From the NCBI GenBank assembly GCA_025800145.1, contig JAOXSH010000103.1:1-44770 (forward strand): 44,770 nt of DNA, read 5' to 3'. This document shows positions 1-9,029 of this stretch, one piece after another. Every line of letters starts with the position of its first letter. Positions within the stretch are counted from its first letter, which is position 1. Below the pieces are notes generated by a model. The model saw nothing but the letters and a program-made list of their open reading frames with translations. It was not told the origin of the DNA and did no database searches. The position numbers and the translations under genes are program-made. The DNA is from Cohaesibacter sp. (GTDB lineage: Bacteria; Pseudomonadota; Alphaproteobacteria; Rhizobiales; Cohaesibacteraceae).

Positions 1-214
1 GATAGAATGGGAGTGGTATAGGAACCAGTGGCTGGAGAAAACCGGCCAATATCAATGCTGCAAACCAGAATGCCTGTTCATATTACCATGAAACGCTGCC
101 AAATATAACACTCAAAGCAGGTTGATAGAGGTTCTCATCTGTGTTTCGTCTCGACAGATTGTCATGGATATGTCACACTTTGTCTGTCTCAACTGAGTTT
201 TTATGGAGGATTAC

Positions 215-385
215 ATGGCTCTTGAAGCGCATATCCAGGAACTGGAACGTCGTCATGAGGTTCTGGGAAAAGAAATCGATGACGCGGCCCATCATCCGTC
301 CGTCGATGATTTGGAAATCGCGGATATGAAACGACGAAAGCTCCAGCTTAAAGATGAGATTGAGAAACTGAGAGCCTCTGATTGA
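215..385 (+). CDS. YdcH/DUF465 family small protein
   Basis: This is a 56-residue, highly charged, helical protein of the DUF465 (YdcH) family, whose role is not established. The pattern MALEAHIQELERRH, then a short acidic linker, then MKRRKLQLKDEIEKLR is the usual two-helix hairpin of the family. I start at the ATG at 215 because GGAGGA lies at 205-210 just in front of it and family members begin with an M-(S/A)-LEAH-like run; an in-frame ATG at 203 would add MEDY and lacks its own ribosome site. A strong bidirectional terminator follows. Identification is by family resemblance; function is unknown. Confidence 0.85.
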   Translation: MALEAHIQELERRHEVLGKEIDDAAHHPSVDDLEIADMKRRKLQLKDEIEKLRASD

Positions 386-402
386 TTCTTTCAGTTCAGC
401 AA

Positions 403-436
403 TAAAAAAGCCGCGGTCCAGACCGTGGCTTTTTTG
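403..436. terminator. bidirectional intrinsic terminator
   Basis: GCCGCGGTC (410-418) pairs with GACCGTGGC (421-429), with a run of A before and of T after. It can end transcription of the DUF465 gene on the plus strand and of the acyl-CoA synthetase gene on the minus strand, which converge here. Confidence 0.9.
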
Positions 437-480
437 TTTGTTTTATGAGTTTACGTCCTAAATCGGGCACTCAGTTTTTG

Positions 481-2106
481 TTACAATGCTTTGGCGCGTT
501 CGCGCAGGACGAATTTCTGGATTTTTCCAGTTGAGGTTTTTGGTAAATCTTCAAAAATAATGGTTTTTGGTGCTTTAAAATGCGCCAAATGCTCGCGGCA
601 CCAAGTGATGAGATCCCGTTCGCTGATTTCGGACCCACTGTTCGTTTCGACAAAGGCACAGGGGGTCTCGCCCCATTTGTCATCAGGCCTTGCTACGACA
701 GCGGCAGCGCTGACATCGGGATGTTTGTAGAGGGCCTCTTCCACTTCGATGGAGGAAATATTTTCACCGCCGGAAATGATGATATCTTTTGAGCGGTCTT
801 TTAGTTGCACATAACCGTCCGGGTGCATGACGCCCAAATCCCCGGAATGGAACCAGCCATCATAAAAAGCCTGATTGGTGGCCCCGGCATTTTTGAAATA
901 GCCTTTCATAACGATGTTGCCACGGAACATGACCTCGCCAATGGTTTCGCCATCTTTGGGTACGGGTTTCATCGTTTTGGGATCAAGAACTGTTAAGTCT
1001 TCCAAAGCTGGATAACGCACGCCCTGTCTTGCTTTGCGGGCGGCCTGATTGGCTGAATCCAGATCCGACCATTCCTCTTTCCATTCATTGACGACAGAGG
1101 GGCCATAAGTTTCGGTCAGGCCATAGACATGGGTTACGTTAAAGCCCGCATTTGCCATGCCTGCCAGGATGGATTCGGGCGGGGGAGCGGCGGCGGTGAT
1201 AAATTCTATGGGGTTTGCAAGTGTGCGTTTTTCGGTCTTTGGTGCATTGAGCAAAGTCGACATCACGACAGGGGCGCCGCATAAATGGGTGACGCCTTCA
1301 TCAGCCATGGCATCAAAAATGGCTTTGGCGCGCACAGCGCGCAGGCAAATATGGGTGCCCGCCACCACAGAGAGCGACCATGGAAAACACCAGCCATTGC
1401 AATGAAACATGGGCAAAGTCCACAAATAGACCGGATGTTTTGCAAGATTAGCTGAAATGATGTTGGCATAGCCCATGAGATAGGCCCCGCGATGGTGATA
1501 GACCACGCCTTTGGGATCGCCTGTTGTGCCAGAGGTGTAATTGAGGGCAATTGCGTCCCATTCATCATCAATGCCGGGCCAATTAAAGTCTTTATCGCCT
1601 TCGCTCAAAAGATTTTCATAGCCCAATTCTGCGATATAGGGGCCGGTCTGGGGAAATTCGGGATCTTCATATTGCACGATGATTGGGTCAATATCGGCCA
1701 GTGCCAGCGCGTCTTTCATGACATTGGCAAATTCTGTGTCGATGATGACCATTTTGCTTTGAGCATGGTCGAGCTGAAACGCGATGATGGCAGGGTCCAG
1801 ACGGGTGTTGATGCTATGCAGGACGGCACCGACCATCGGTACGGCATAATGGGCTTCGAGCATGGCTGGAATGTTTGGCAGCATCACCGAGACCACATCG
1901 CCTTTTTTGAAGCCCCGTTTTGACAGGCTGGAGGCAAATTGACGGCACCGATCATAAAAGTCAGCGTAGCTTTTGCGGCTTTTGCCATGCACCCAGGCAA
2001 TATGATCTGGGTGGATGCGAGCGGAACGCTCCAAAAAGGTCAAAGGAGACAAGGGGATATGATTGGCAGGATTTTTATCGAGATTGTTGTCAAAGGGATT
2101 GGTCAT
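481..2106 (-). CDS. acyl-CoA synthetase, AMP-forming (DmdB/medium-chain type)
   Basis: A 541-residue member of the ANL adenylating enzymes, which activate a carboxylic acid with ATP and load it on CoA. The P-loop YTSGTTGDPKG is at residues 190-200, the hinge/core motif GWFHSGDLG is present, and the C-terminal catalytic lysine lies in KTSTGKIQK near residue 528. Length and overall pattern fit the subfamily that includes 3-methylmercaptopropionyl-CoA ligase DmdB and medium-chain acyl-CoA ligases; the substrate cannot be read from the sequence. The start is ATG 2106; a GTG directly before it (2109) is the alternative, with GGAAAG upstream of both. It is monocistronic as far as can be seen. Confidence 0.9.
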   Translation of the reverse strand: MTNPFDNNLDKNPANHIPLSPLTFLERSARIHPDHIAWVHGKSRKSYADFYDRCRQFASSLSKRGFKKGDVVSVMLPNIPAMLEAHYAVPMVGAVLHSINTRLDPAIIAFQLDHAQSKMVIIDTEFANVMKDALALADIDPIIVQYEDPEFPQTGPYIAELGYENLLSEGDKDFNWPGIDDEWDAIALNYTSGTTGDPKGVVYHHRGAYLMGYANIISANLAKHPVYLWTLPMFHCNGWCFPWSLSVVAGTHICLRAVRAKAIFDAMADEGVTHLCGAPVVMSTLLNAPKTEKRTLANPIEFITAAAPPPESILAGMANAGFNVTHVYGLTETYGPSVVNEWKEEWSDLDSANQAARKARQGVRYPALEDLTVLDPKTMKPVPKDGETIGEVMFRGNIVMKGYFKNAGATNQAFYDGWFHSGDLGVMHPDGYVQLKDRSKDIIISGGENISSIEVEEALYKHPDVSAAAVVARPDDKWGETPCAFVETNSGSEISERDLITWCREHLAHFKAPKTIIFEDLPKTSTGKIQKFVLRERAKAL

Positions 2107-2252
2107 CACGCTTGTACTTTCCAGCAGGCATTTCCATCATGTTTTTATCAGGTTTGGCAGATCACTGCGCCCGGGTCTTGGTCTGCCTGTTCTTGCAGAA
2201 GAAGGGATATATAATAGAAGCCAAAGTGTGGGGAAGCGCAAGCGCCATGCCT

Positions 2253-3021
2253 TTAGACTTTGAGGCTATCTGCAATGAGTTTGACGGCTATCACAAACAT
2301 GGCAGCATAGGTGAGTGTGTAAAAATGTTTTTGGCTGATATGGTGGACCAGCCAGATACCGGCACCTGTTGCGAGCGGGGCCAGTGGCAAGAGGAACAGA
2401 GAGGTTTTCAGATTGTCTGTTGAGAATTGGCCAAGGGCAAAATAGGGAACCAGTTTGATGGCATTGGCCAAGGTGAAAAAATAGACCGAAGTGGCAATGA
2501 AGGTTATTTTGTCCAGTCTCAAAGAGAGGGTATGGATCTGATAAGGCGGGCTGCCTGTATGGGCGATGAAGCTGGTTAGACCTGAACAAGCGCCCCAGAA
2601 AAACGCCGAGAGCGGGCCCTTTTTATGGTGCGTTTGGGATGACTGATTGCTGGGTCTTATTGACAGCTTTTTGATGACATAATCCAGCACAAAAATAAGT
2701 GGTCAGGCCAACGCAAAAGCGGATCACTTGTTTATTTAATTGATCGGCCAGGAGCCAGCCCAGAGCAATGCCAAAAGAGGCGGCGGGGACCATTTTCTTT
2801 AAAATGGACCAATCTGCCTTGCCGCGATAGGCGATGATGCCCACCATATCCATGACAATCAGAATGGGCAGCAAAATGGCAGCTGCCTGAAGCGGAGGGA
2901 TGCTCAGGCTTAGGATGGGATCCCCCAACATGGATAAGGATGCTGCAAAGCCACCTTTTGACAGTCCGGCCAGTATGATTGCGGGAATGGCGAAATAATA
3001 AAAATCGGCGGGTAATGGCAT
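2253..3021 (-). pseudogene. TauE/SafE family permease, frameshifted
   Basis: Two adjacent reading frames together make one sulfite exporter TauE/SafE (DUF81) membrane protein of the usual ~250 residues. The first frame starts at ATG 3021 with PADFYYFAIPAIILAGLSKGG, the N-terminal family hallmark, and runs through IRFCVGLTT; the second picks up with LIFVLDYVIKKL and ends at 2253 after about five hydrophobic segments. The switch lies near 2695-2702, where the coding strand reads ACCACTTATTTTTG and one missing base explains the break. The gene is divergent from prpE. It is either inactive or the product of a one-base read error; substrate unknown. Confidence 0.8.
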
Positions 3022-3178
3022 CAAGGGTTCTGAATTTGGTTGGATTGTTGTTGGTGATTCTCTTTAACCCGCCTAAAAGTCGAATATTTTGTCGCAGAAA
3101 TTGCTCTTTTTACTCAATAGACGGCGCGGGGGTGGCATTGTATTTATGAGGCAATCTGCATTTCTTTGGGAGGCCTCG

Positions 3179-5080
3179 ATGAGCGCATACTATAAAGACG
3201 TTTATAATAGTTGGAAACAAGACCCGGAAGGCTTTTGGGGTGAAGCTGCGCAAGCCATTGACTGGTTCAAGCCTGCCGACAAAATTTTTGACGCTGATCT
3301 GGATGTTTATGGTCGCTGGTTCGCCGGTGCTGAGTGCAACAGCTGTTATAATGCGGTTGATCGTCATGCCGATGGAGCGCGGGCTGATCAGGATGCTATT
3401 ATTTATGATAGCCCGATCACAGGCTCCAAAGCCACTTATAGCTATGCTGATGTTAAGGCTCAGGTTCAGGCTTTGGCCGCGGTGTTGCAGGATCAGGGTG
3501 TTGAAAAAGGTGATCGTGTTATCATCTATATGCCTATGATCCCGCAGGCTGCCTTTGCCATGCTGGCTTGTGCGCGTATCGGGGCGATCCATTCGGTTGT
3601 TTTTGGTGGCTTTGCTGCCAATGAGCTGGCAACCCGTTTGAATGATGCCAAGCCAAAGGCGATTATTTCTGCCTCTTGTGGTATCGAGCCGGGCCGGGTG
3701 ATTGCCTATAAGCCTTTGTTGGATGAAGCCATTGAGTTGGCCGAGCATAAGCCCAGCGCTTGTGTGATTTTCCAGCGAGAGCAATTGGGGTGTGATCTGA
3801 TTGAGGGGCGTGATGTTGATTATGGCGCTGGCGTTGATGCTGCCATTGAGGCAGGACGCGAAGTGCCTTGTGTGCCGGTTGCGGCAACAGATCCGCTTTA
3901 TATTCTCTATACCTCTGGCACCACCGGGCAGCCCAAAGGGGTTGTGCGTGACAATGGTGGCCATATGGTTGCCCTTAGCTGGTCGATGAAAAATCTTTAT
4001 GACATCAAGCCGGGGGAGGTTTTCTGGGCCGCTTCTGATGTGGGTTGGGTCGTTGGCCATTCCTATATTGTGTATGCGCCCTTGGTGCATGGTGCGACCA
4101 CTCTTTTGTTTGAAGGCAAGCCCGTAGGCACACCGGATGCGGGCACCTTCTGGCGGGTGATTGATGAGCATAATGTGGTGTCTTTGTTCACCGCGCCAAC
4201 GGCCTTTCGCGCGATCAAGAAAGAAGATCCCAACGGGGCGTTTATTGGCAAATATGATTTGTCCAAATTGCGCACCCTGTTCCTTGCTGGCGAACGGGCT
4301 GATCCTGATACCGTGCAATGGGCTGAAGATATGCTCAAAGTGCCAGTGATTGATCATTGGTGGCAGACTGAAACCGGTTGGGCGATTGCCGCCAATCCGG
4401 TTGGTATTGAATTGCTACCGGTTGTGCATGGTTCGCCAACCGTTGCGATGCCTGGCTATGATGTTCAGATTGTTGGATCAGATGGTCATCAGGTGGCTGC
4501 AGGCGAGATGGGTAATATTGTGATCAAACTGCCCATGGCACCGGGTAACCTGCCGGGGCTTTGGCAAAATGATGACCGGTTCCGCTCGTCCTATTTGGAA
4601 GAATTTCCCGGTTATTATCAAACGGGTGATGCGGGCTATATGGATGAGAATGGCTATCTCTATATCATGTCCCGTACCGATGATATCATCAATGTGGCGG
4701 GGCATCGTCTTTCAACCGGCGCGATGGAAGAGGTGCTTTCTGCCCATGCTGATGTTGCAGAATGTGCGGTGATTGGCATTGCAGACAAGCTGAAAGGGCA
4801 GTTGCCTGCCGGGTTTGTTGTGCTCAAATCCGGTGTTGATCGCACGCCAGCTGAGATTGAGAAAGAGTTGGTCAAGCTGGTGCGTGAGAAAATTGGCCCG
4901 GTTGCCGCCTTTAAAATTGCGGTGACGGTTGATCGTTTGCCCAAGACCCGCTCAGGCAAGATTTTGCGGGGCACCATGCGCAAGATTGCCGATCATGAAG
5001 ACTATAAAATGCCAGCCACCATTGATGATCCAGCCATTCTGGACGAAATTGGTGCAGCGCTCAAAGAGCATGGATTGTAA
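3179..5080 (+). CDS. prpE: propionyl-CoA synthetase
   Basis: A 633-residue AMP-forming acyl-CoA synthetase that turns propionate, ATP and CoA into propionyl-CoA. It has the acetyl-CoA synthetase N-terminal domain (YYKDVYNSWKQDPEGFWGE), the P-loop YTSGTTGQPKG near residues 243-253, the WWQTETGW motif, the YQTGDAGYMDENGY loop and the C-terminal lysine motif KTRSGKILRG near residue 592, a known acetylation target in the family. The pattern is nearer PrpE than Acs (no SRWWLPG-type features, VRDNGGH after the P-loop). The start at 3179 is set by GGGAGG at 3168-3173; an upstream in-frame ATG at 3089 lacks a ribosome site. No prpBCD lie nearby. Confidence 0.92.
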   Translation: MSAYYKDVYNSWKQDPEGFWGEAAQAIDWFKPADKIFDADLDVYGRWFAGAECNSCYNAVDRHADGARADQDAIIYDSPITGSKATYSYADVKAQVQALAAVLQDQGVEKGDRVIIYMPMIPQAAFAMLACARIGAIHSVVFGGFAANELATRLNDAKPKAIISASCGIEPGRVIAYKPLLDEAIELAEHKPSACVIFQREQLGCDLIEGRDVDYGAGVDAAIEAGREVPCVPVAATDPLYILYTSGTTGQPKGVVRDNGGHMVALSWSMKNLYDIKPGEVFWAASDVGWVVGHSYIVYAPLVHGATTLLFEGKPVGTPDAGTFWRVIDEHNVVSLFTAPTAFRAIKKEDPNGAFIGKYDLSKLRTLFLAGERADPDTVQWAEDMLKVPVIDHWWQTETGWAIAANPVGIELLPVVHGSPTVAMPGYDVQIVGSDGHQVAAGEMGNIVIKLPMAPGNLPGLWQNDDRFRSSYLEEFPGYYQTGDAGYMDENGYLYIMSRTDDIINVAGHRLSTGAMEEVLSAHADVAECAVIGIADKLKGQLPAGFVVLKSGVDRTPAEIEKELVKLVREKIGPVAAFKIAVTVDRLPKTRSGKILRGTMRKIADHEDYKMPATIDDPAILDEIGAALKEHGL

Positions 5081-5106
5081 AATCTTCTCTTTGACATAGA
5101 GATGAG

Positions 5107-5135
5107 AAAAGGGGGGGCGTTGTCGCCCCTTTTGT
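5107..5135 (+). terminator. intrinsic terminator of prpE
   Basis: GGGGCG, loop TTGT, CGCCCC, then TTTT, 27 bases after the prpE stop codon. Confidence 0.85.
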
Positions 5136-5160
5136 TTGGATGAGGTCTGATTTTGATCAT

Positions 5161-5190
5161 AAAAAAAGCCGGGCATTGCCCGGCTTTTGA
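5161..5190 (-). terminator. intrinsic terminator of trcR
   Basis: AAAAGCCGGGCA pairs with TGCCCGGCTTTT. Read on the minus strand it is followed by seven T residues, so it ends the trcR transcript; it may also stop read-through from prpE. Confidence 0.88.
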
Positions 5191-5220
5191 AAAGATATTT
5201 GATCTGAAAAGATGCTCTGA

Positions 5221-5937
5221 TCAGCTTTGCGCTTCTTCTTCTTCTTCCTGCGGAGCAGGAGCGAAATTGGCAAAGACGGATGCCGCATCGGGAAGATTTT
5301 CTTCTTCCTGTGGTGCCTCGGTTGGCTTGAAATTGCCAAATGGATCGGCTGGATTGATCGATTCTTCCGGGGACAGCAGGGTTGGATCTTCTGGCAATTC
5401 CTGACGGGCAGGGGCATCGGCTGCGGATTTTTTGACTTCCAGATCCAGATCAATCTGCTTACAGATGCCAAGGGTTACCGGATCCATGGGTGTGAGCTGG
5501 GCGCTGTTCCAGTGGGAGCGGTTGCGAATGGCTTCAATGGTAGGTTTGGTTGTTCCTACCAGACGGATAATTTGCGCGTCTTTCAGTTCAGGATGGTTGC
5601 GCACCAGCCACAAAATGGCATTGGGACGATCCTGACGTTTGGAGACCGGGGTGTAACGTGGACCACGGCGCTTTGGCTCTGGCACGCTGACCTTTGGTGG
5701 GGCCAGCTTGACCCGGTAATTGACGTCATTTTGTGCTTTTTCAAGCTCTTCGCGTGTCAACTGGCCAGTCATGATCGGGTCAAGGCCTTTGATGCCTTGT
5801 GCCGCTTCACCATCTGCAATGGCTTTGACTTCCAGTGGATGCAATTTGCAGAAAGCAGCGATCTGATCGAAAGACAAGGCTGTGTTATCGACCAGCCAAA
5901 CTGCTGTTGCTTTCGGCATCAGGGGCGCATTCGACAT
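5221..5937 (-). CDS. trcR: TrcR-type cell-cycle regulator (DUF1013)
   Basis: A 238-residue DUF1013 protein, the family annotated in alphaproteobacteria as cell-cycle transcriptional regulator TrcR, thought to act with RNA polymerase. Two helix-turn-helix-like units are visible, each opening with a (V/L)WLV motif: AVWLVDNTALSFDQIAAFCK near residue 12 and ILWLVRNHPELKDAQIIRL near residue 108, which suggests an internal duplication. Between them is a basic stretch (PKRRGPRYTPVSKRQDRP). The last ~60 residues are disordered and acidic, ending in EEEEEAQS. The start is ATG 5937, with AGAGGA about seven bases upstream. The upstream region holds a perfect inverted repeat (6016-6040). Confidence 0.85.
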   Translation of the reverse strand: MSNAPLMPKATAVWLVDNTALSFDQIAAFCKLHPLEVKAIADGEAAQGIKGLDPIMTGQLTREELEKAQNDVNYRVKLAPPKVSVPEPKRRGPRYTPVSKRQDRPNAILWLVRNHPELKDAQIIRLVGTTKPTIEAIRNRSHWNSAQLTPMDPVTLGICKQIDLDLEVKKSAADAPARQELPEDPTLLSPEESINPADPFGNFKPTEAPQEEENLPDAASVFANFAPAPQEEEEEAQS

Positions 5938-6015
5938 GGTACATCCTCTTGGTTGCTTGACCGGGATTTTCACCAGATCAGCTTGGGAAATTCGTCTGAA
6001 AATGACAGGGAATAT

Positions 6016-6040
6016 CGTCACTATACTTGGAATAGTGACG
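6016..6040. promoter_or_regulatory. perfect inverted repeat upstream of trcR
   Basis: CGTCACTAT (6016-6024), a 7-base spacer ACTTGGA, then ATAGTGACG (6032-6040): nine perfect base pairs, about 80-100 bases upstream of the trcR start. It has no T-run, so an operator for a dimeric regulator or a 5' UTR hairpin is more likely than a terminator. The binding protein is unknown. Confidence 0.55.
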
Positions 6041-6173
6041 TGAAGCAAACAAGAAAACGTCTTTTCTGGGCCTTTAAGTGGCTTTGTTGCATGAAGAAGG
6101 GGTTTGAAAGACTGTTTTTTCCCAATTTTACCAGATCTGGTTTGTCTGATCTGGAATTATGAGCGAGGGGTAG

Positions 6174-6194
6174 GAGCCATGATTTTGATGGCTC
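6174..6194. repeat. inverted repeat downstream of TadG-like gene
   Basis: GAGCCAT, 7-base loop, ATGGCTC. It lies just beyond the 3' end of the gene at 6212 on the minus strand but lacks a T-run, so it is at best a weak terminator or an RNA-end stabilising hairpin. Confidence 0.4.
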
Positions 6195-6211
6195 TTAGTC
6201 ACACAAAATGC

Positions 6212-7741
6212 TTATTGCGTGATGCGGACATTGTTGAGCGCTGCGGCGATTTTTTTGAAATCTGCCACCATTTGCGCGGTGCTTCGTGGTGTGAAGGCAT
6301 AGTCTGGCATGGTGGCGCAATTGCGCAGCATGGTTGTGGTGGACGATCCCAAATTGCCATAAGCTATCGTATAGACTCTGATGCCTTCTTTTTTGGCTGC
6401 CTGACAGGCTTCCAAAGTGCGTTTGTTCATTTCGCTTGTTGTGTTGCGTGATCCAGAGATGCGGCCATCACCGGAATATCCATAAGCACCATAATTTCTG
6501 TAATAATTCTGCCCATCGGACATGACGATCAGAAATTTGATGGTTTCTTTGTCTGAATAGGCTGCCCCTTGGGTGAAAGGTGGCTGTTTGGACAAAGTGC
6601 GCAAGCCCCAAATGGTGCCCATATGAATGTTGGTATAGCCACTGGCCTTCATGCGATTGATATCAGTGCGGATGGTGTTCATATTTTTGGTCAGGGGTGT
6701 GATCTTTTGAACATAGCATCCATAATTGGGATTATAGCGGCTGGGGCGCTGGTTGTAATATTTGCCATATCGATCTTTGATTGGATTGTAGCGGGCACTG
6801 CCACTTAGCCAGTCTCTTAGATATGACCCGGAGCGGCCATCTCGTCTATCTGGCATGAAGAATGGCAGATAATAGCTGTCGCCATATTTGGTGCTGGGAG
6901 AAACATCATTGATATCATAGGGATGTTTGCGTGCTTCCATGCAGCCTTGCCATTCTGTGTTTTGTAGCGTTTGAAACAGTTCCATACGGTTGGAATTTCG
7001 TGGCAAATGTCTGTATGAATCGCGCACATGATAATTTCTATGCAGGGATGAGCGGGCATTTTGATCCAGCCAGCTGGCATTTTTGTTGCTTTTATCGACC
7101 CGCACAAGATGGTTGAAGGGCACCAGTGCGATGCGTAAATCTTCGCTGCTTTGCTGGTTTTCTTCCAAGATATTGACCAGACTTTTGGCAGCGGTTTTCA
7201 GACCACTGATGCGGCTGCCACGCATGGAGCCGGAATTGTCCAGCACCATGGCCACCTCAATGGCCTTATCGCTGGAGACGGCTTCACTTTTGACCTTGAA
7301 ATCCATGCTGTCCACGCGGGCCAGTTTCATGAAATAGGTATCGGTTGAGCCATGAGCCCAAGCTCTGATCTTGTTGTTCTTGCGGTCAATTGCGATCAGA
7401 TTGACATTTGCTGCGGTGCCGTTGGGGACATTGGCAGCGACATAGCTGCGGATCAATGTTTTGATTTCATTATCATTTTGAAGGGGAATGCGGTTAACGG
7501 CGGCCAGAACAGCGGCATCGACGGCATCTTGGACTTGTTGCTGCTGATTGCTTGCGCGGGCATAATCGATCGCGGCTCCCCCTAACATTATCAATGGCAT
7601 GATACTGAGAGCGAAAATGATGGCGACCGCTCCGTCGTCATTGCGATGAAAATGGCTGACAGAAGCATGGATATGTTGGACGAGTTGGCTGCTTTTGTGC
7701 TTCAAACGCGTTTTCAGCTTATGTGCTGACTGGGTGTGCAT
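6212..7741 (-). CDS. TadG-like protein with von Willebrand factor A domain
   Basis: A 509-residue protein of the TadE/TadG-VWA type found in Tad pilus systems and as stand-alone envelope proteins. The N-terminus has a basic cytoplasmic segment, then the TadG-like membrane helix (DGAVAIIFALSIMPLIMLGG, followed by AAIDYARA). From about residue 160 a VWA domain follows, with the metal-ion (MIDAS) motif DNSGS near residue 168 and a later MSDGQN segment. The middle part is rich in Tyr, Arg and Asn (for example the YYNQRPSRYNPNYG segment). I start at ATG 7741 because GGAG precedes it; ATG 7753 is possible. No other tad genes are nearby, so a pilus role is uncertain. Confidence 0.82.
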   Translation of the reverse strand: MHTQSAHKLKTRLKHKSSQLVQHIHASVSHFHRNDDGAVAIIFALSIMPLIMLGGAAIDYARASNQQQQVQDAVDAAVLAAVNRIPLQNDNEIKTLIRSYVAANVPNGTAANVNLIAIDRKNNKIRAWAHGSTDTYFMKLARVDSMDFKVKSEAVSSDKAIEVAMVLDNSGSMRGSRISGLKTAAKSLVNILEENQQSSEDLRIALVPFNHLVRVDKSNKNASWLDQNARSSLHRNYHVRDSYRHLPRNSNRMELFQTLQNTEWQGCMEARKHPYDINDVSPSTKYGDSYYLPFFMPDRRDGRSGSYLRDWLSGSARYNPIKDRYGKYYNQRPSRYNPNYGCYVQKITPLTKNMNTIRTDINRMKASGYTNIHMGTIWGLRTLSKQPPFTQGAAYSDKETIKFLIVMSDGQNYYRNYGAYGYSGDGRISGSRNTTSEMNKRTLEACQAAKKEGIRVYTIAYGNLGSSTTTMLRNCATMPDYAFTPRSTAQMVADFKKIAAALNNVRITQ

Positions 7742-7973
7742 ATCGGGCTCCATGATCTCAAAGCAAATGGCCAGATGGTGTCTGATTGTCAGAGACAGCT
7801 GGCTGATTGTTGAGCATCATTGAACCCAAAGAGCCTTACCAACTTCTTTCCAGAATAGGTAGGAAGCTAGTCTTTTGAGAGGTGAGGTTAATGCTGGTTT
7901 ACACGATTGTCTGAATAATCATCTATTCGTTGTAGATTTATAAAGATTGTTTGTTTTGGTTATTTGATTGTAA

Positions 7974-8002
7974 CAAAAAAGAGGCTGATGAGCCTCTCTT
8001 TT
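7974..8002 (-). terminator. intrinsic terminator of the quinone oxidoreductase gene
   Basis: AGAGGCT, loop GATG, AGCCTCT with a T-run on the minus strand, 17 bases beyond the stop codon at 8019. Confidence 0.85.
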
Positions 8003-8018
8003 ACTTATATTTTATGAT

Positions 8019-9029
8019 CTATTCTACTTTTATCATGATCTTTCCGATATGTTCGGAGCTTTCCATCAGGCTATGGGCTTTGTTAGCTTCTTTCAAAGCA
8101 AATGTTCGATAGATGAGTGGTTTGATGGTCTGATTGGCAAGGAGAGGCCAGACATGCTCATGTAATTCCGAGGCAATGTTCGCTTTGAAAGCATCGGGCT
8201 GGGCTCGCAAAGTTGAGCCGGTATGGATCAGGCGTTTCATCATCAGGCGGCGAAAATCGGCTTCTGTTACACCGCCTTGCAAAAAAGCAATGGATACAAT
8301 GCGCCCATCATTGGCTGCTGCAATGTAATTTTTGGTGATATAATCGCCTCCGACCATATCAAGGATCACGTCTGCGCCTTGTTTGTTGGTCCAGTTGCGC
8401 AGCTCTTTGACCCAATCCTTTTCTTTGTAATTGATGGCCAGATCGGCTCCCAGATCGCGGCAGGCCTGACATTTTTCTTCTGTGCCGGCTGTCGTTATGA
8501 TGCGTGCGCCAAAAGCTTTTGCCAATTGAATGGCTGTGGTACCAATACCTGAACTGCCGCCATGCACCAGAAAGGTTTCGCCTTTTGTGAGGCGGGCACG
8601 CTGAAAGACATTGTGCCAAACAGTGAAGAAGGTCTCTGGCAGTGCTGCTGCTTGTTCCATATTGAGACAATCGGGTTTTGGCAACACGCTTCCCTCATCT
8701 GCGCAGCAATATTGGGCATAGCCTCCCCCTGAGACTAATGCTGTGACCTGATCGCCGACTTTAAATTTGCTTGTTTCACTGCCGAGCTGAATAATTTCTC
8801 CTGAAATTTCCAGACCAAAAATATCTGAGGCGCCGGGCGGGGGTGGATATCCGCCTGCACGCTGGATGCAATCGGGGCGATTCACCCCTGCATAGGCGAC
8901 TTTGATCAGTACCTGGTTTGAGCTTGGGCTTGGAACAGGGCGTTCCACTTTTTGCAAACAATCCGGGCCGCCGGGCTCCGGGGCGATGATGGCTTGCATC
9001 ATGGAAGGAAGGGAGGGGATGTGTGGCAC
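8019..9029 (-). CDS. NAD(P)H quinone oxidoreductase, zinc-free MDR family
   Basis: A 336-residue medium-chain dehydrogenase/reductase of the PIG3/quinone oxidoreductase type, which reduces quinones or similar carbonyl compounds with NADPH. The family pattern AGVNRPDCIQRAGGYPPPPGAS and the nucleotide-binding VHGGSSGIGTTAIQLAKAFGA are present; the zinc-ligand cysteines of alcohol dehydrogenases are absent. The first start is GTG 9029; the ATG codons at 9002 and 8999 (before QAIIAPEPGG) are alternatives, but only the GTG has an AAGAGA-like site upstream. It is monocistronic with its own terminator. Confidence 0.88.
   Translation of the reverse strand: MPHIPSLPSMMQAIIAPEPGGPDCLQKVERPVPSPSSNQVLIKVAYAGVNRPDCIQRAGGYPPPPGASDIFGLEISGEIIQLGSETSKFKVGDQVTALVSGGGYAQYCCADEGSVLPKPDCLNMEQAAALPETFFTVWHNVFQRARLTKGETFLVHGGSSGIGTTAIQLAKAFGARIITTAGTEEKCQACRDLGADLAINYKEKDWVKELRNWTNKQGADVILDMVGGDYITKNYIAAANDGRIVSIAFLQGGVTEADFRRLMMKRLIHTGSTLRAQPDAFKANIASELHEHVWPLLANQTIKPLIYRTFALKEANKAHSLMESSEHIGKIMIKVE

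Noticed and set aside
1-200. 3' end of a protein gene at the left edge (frame ending at about base 93)
   Set aside because: Only about 30 codons are available and no family could be recognised; a chance frame is as likely.
3110-4357. Long minus-strand frame opposite prpE
   Set aside because: It is a shadow of prpE codon use, with no family resemblance and no ribosome site.
5227-6162. Plus-strand frame over trcR and its upstream region
   Set aside because: A shadow of trcR rich in Phe, Trp and Cys; it also crosses the regulatory inverted repeat.
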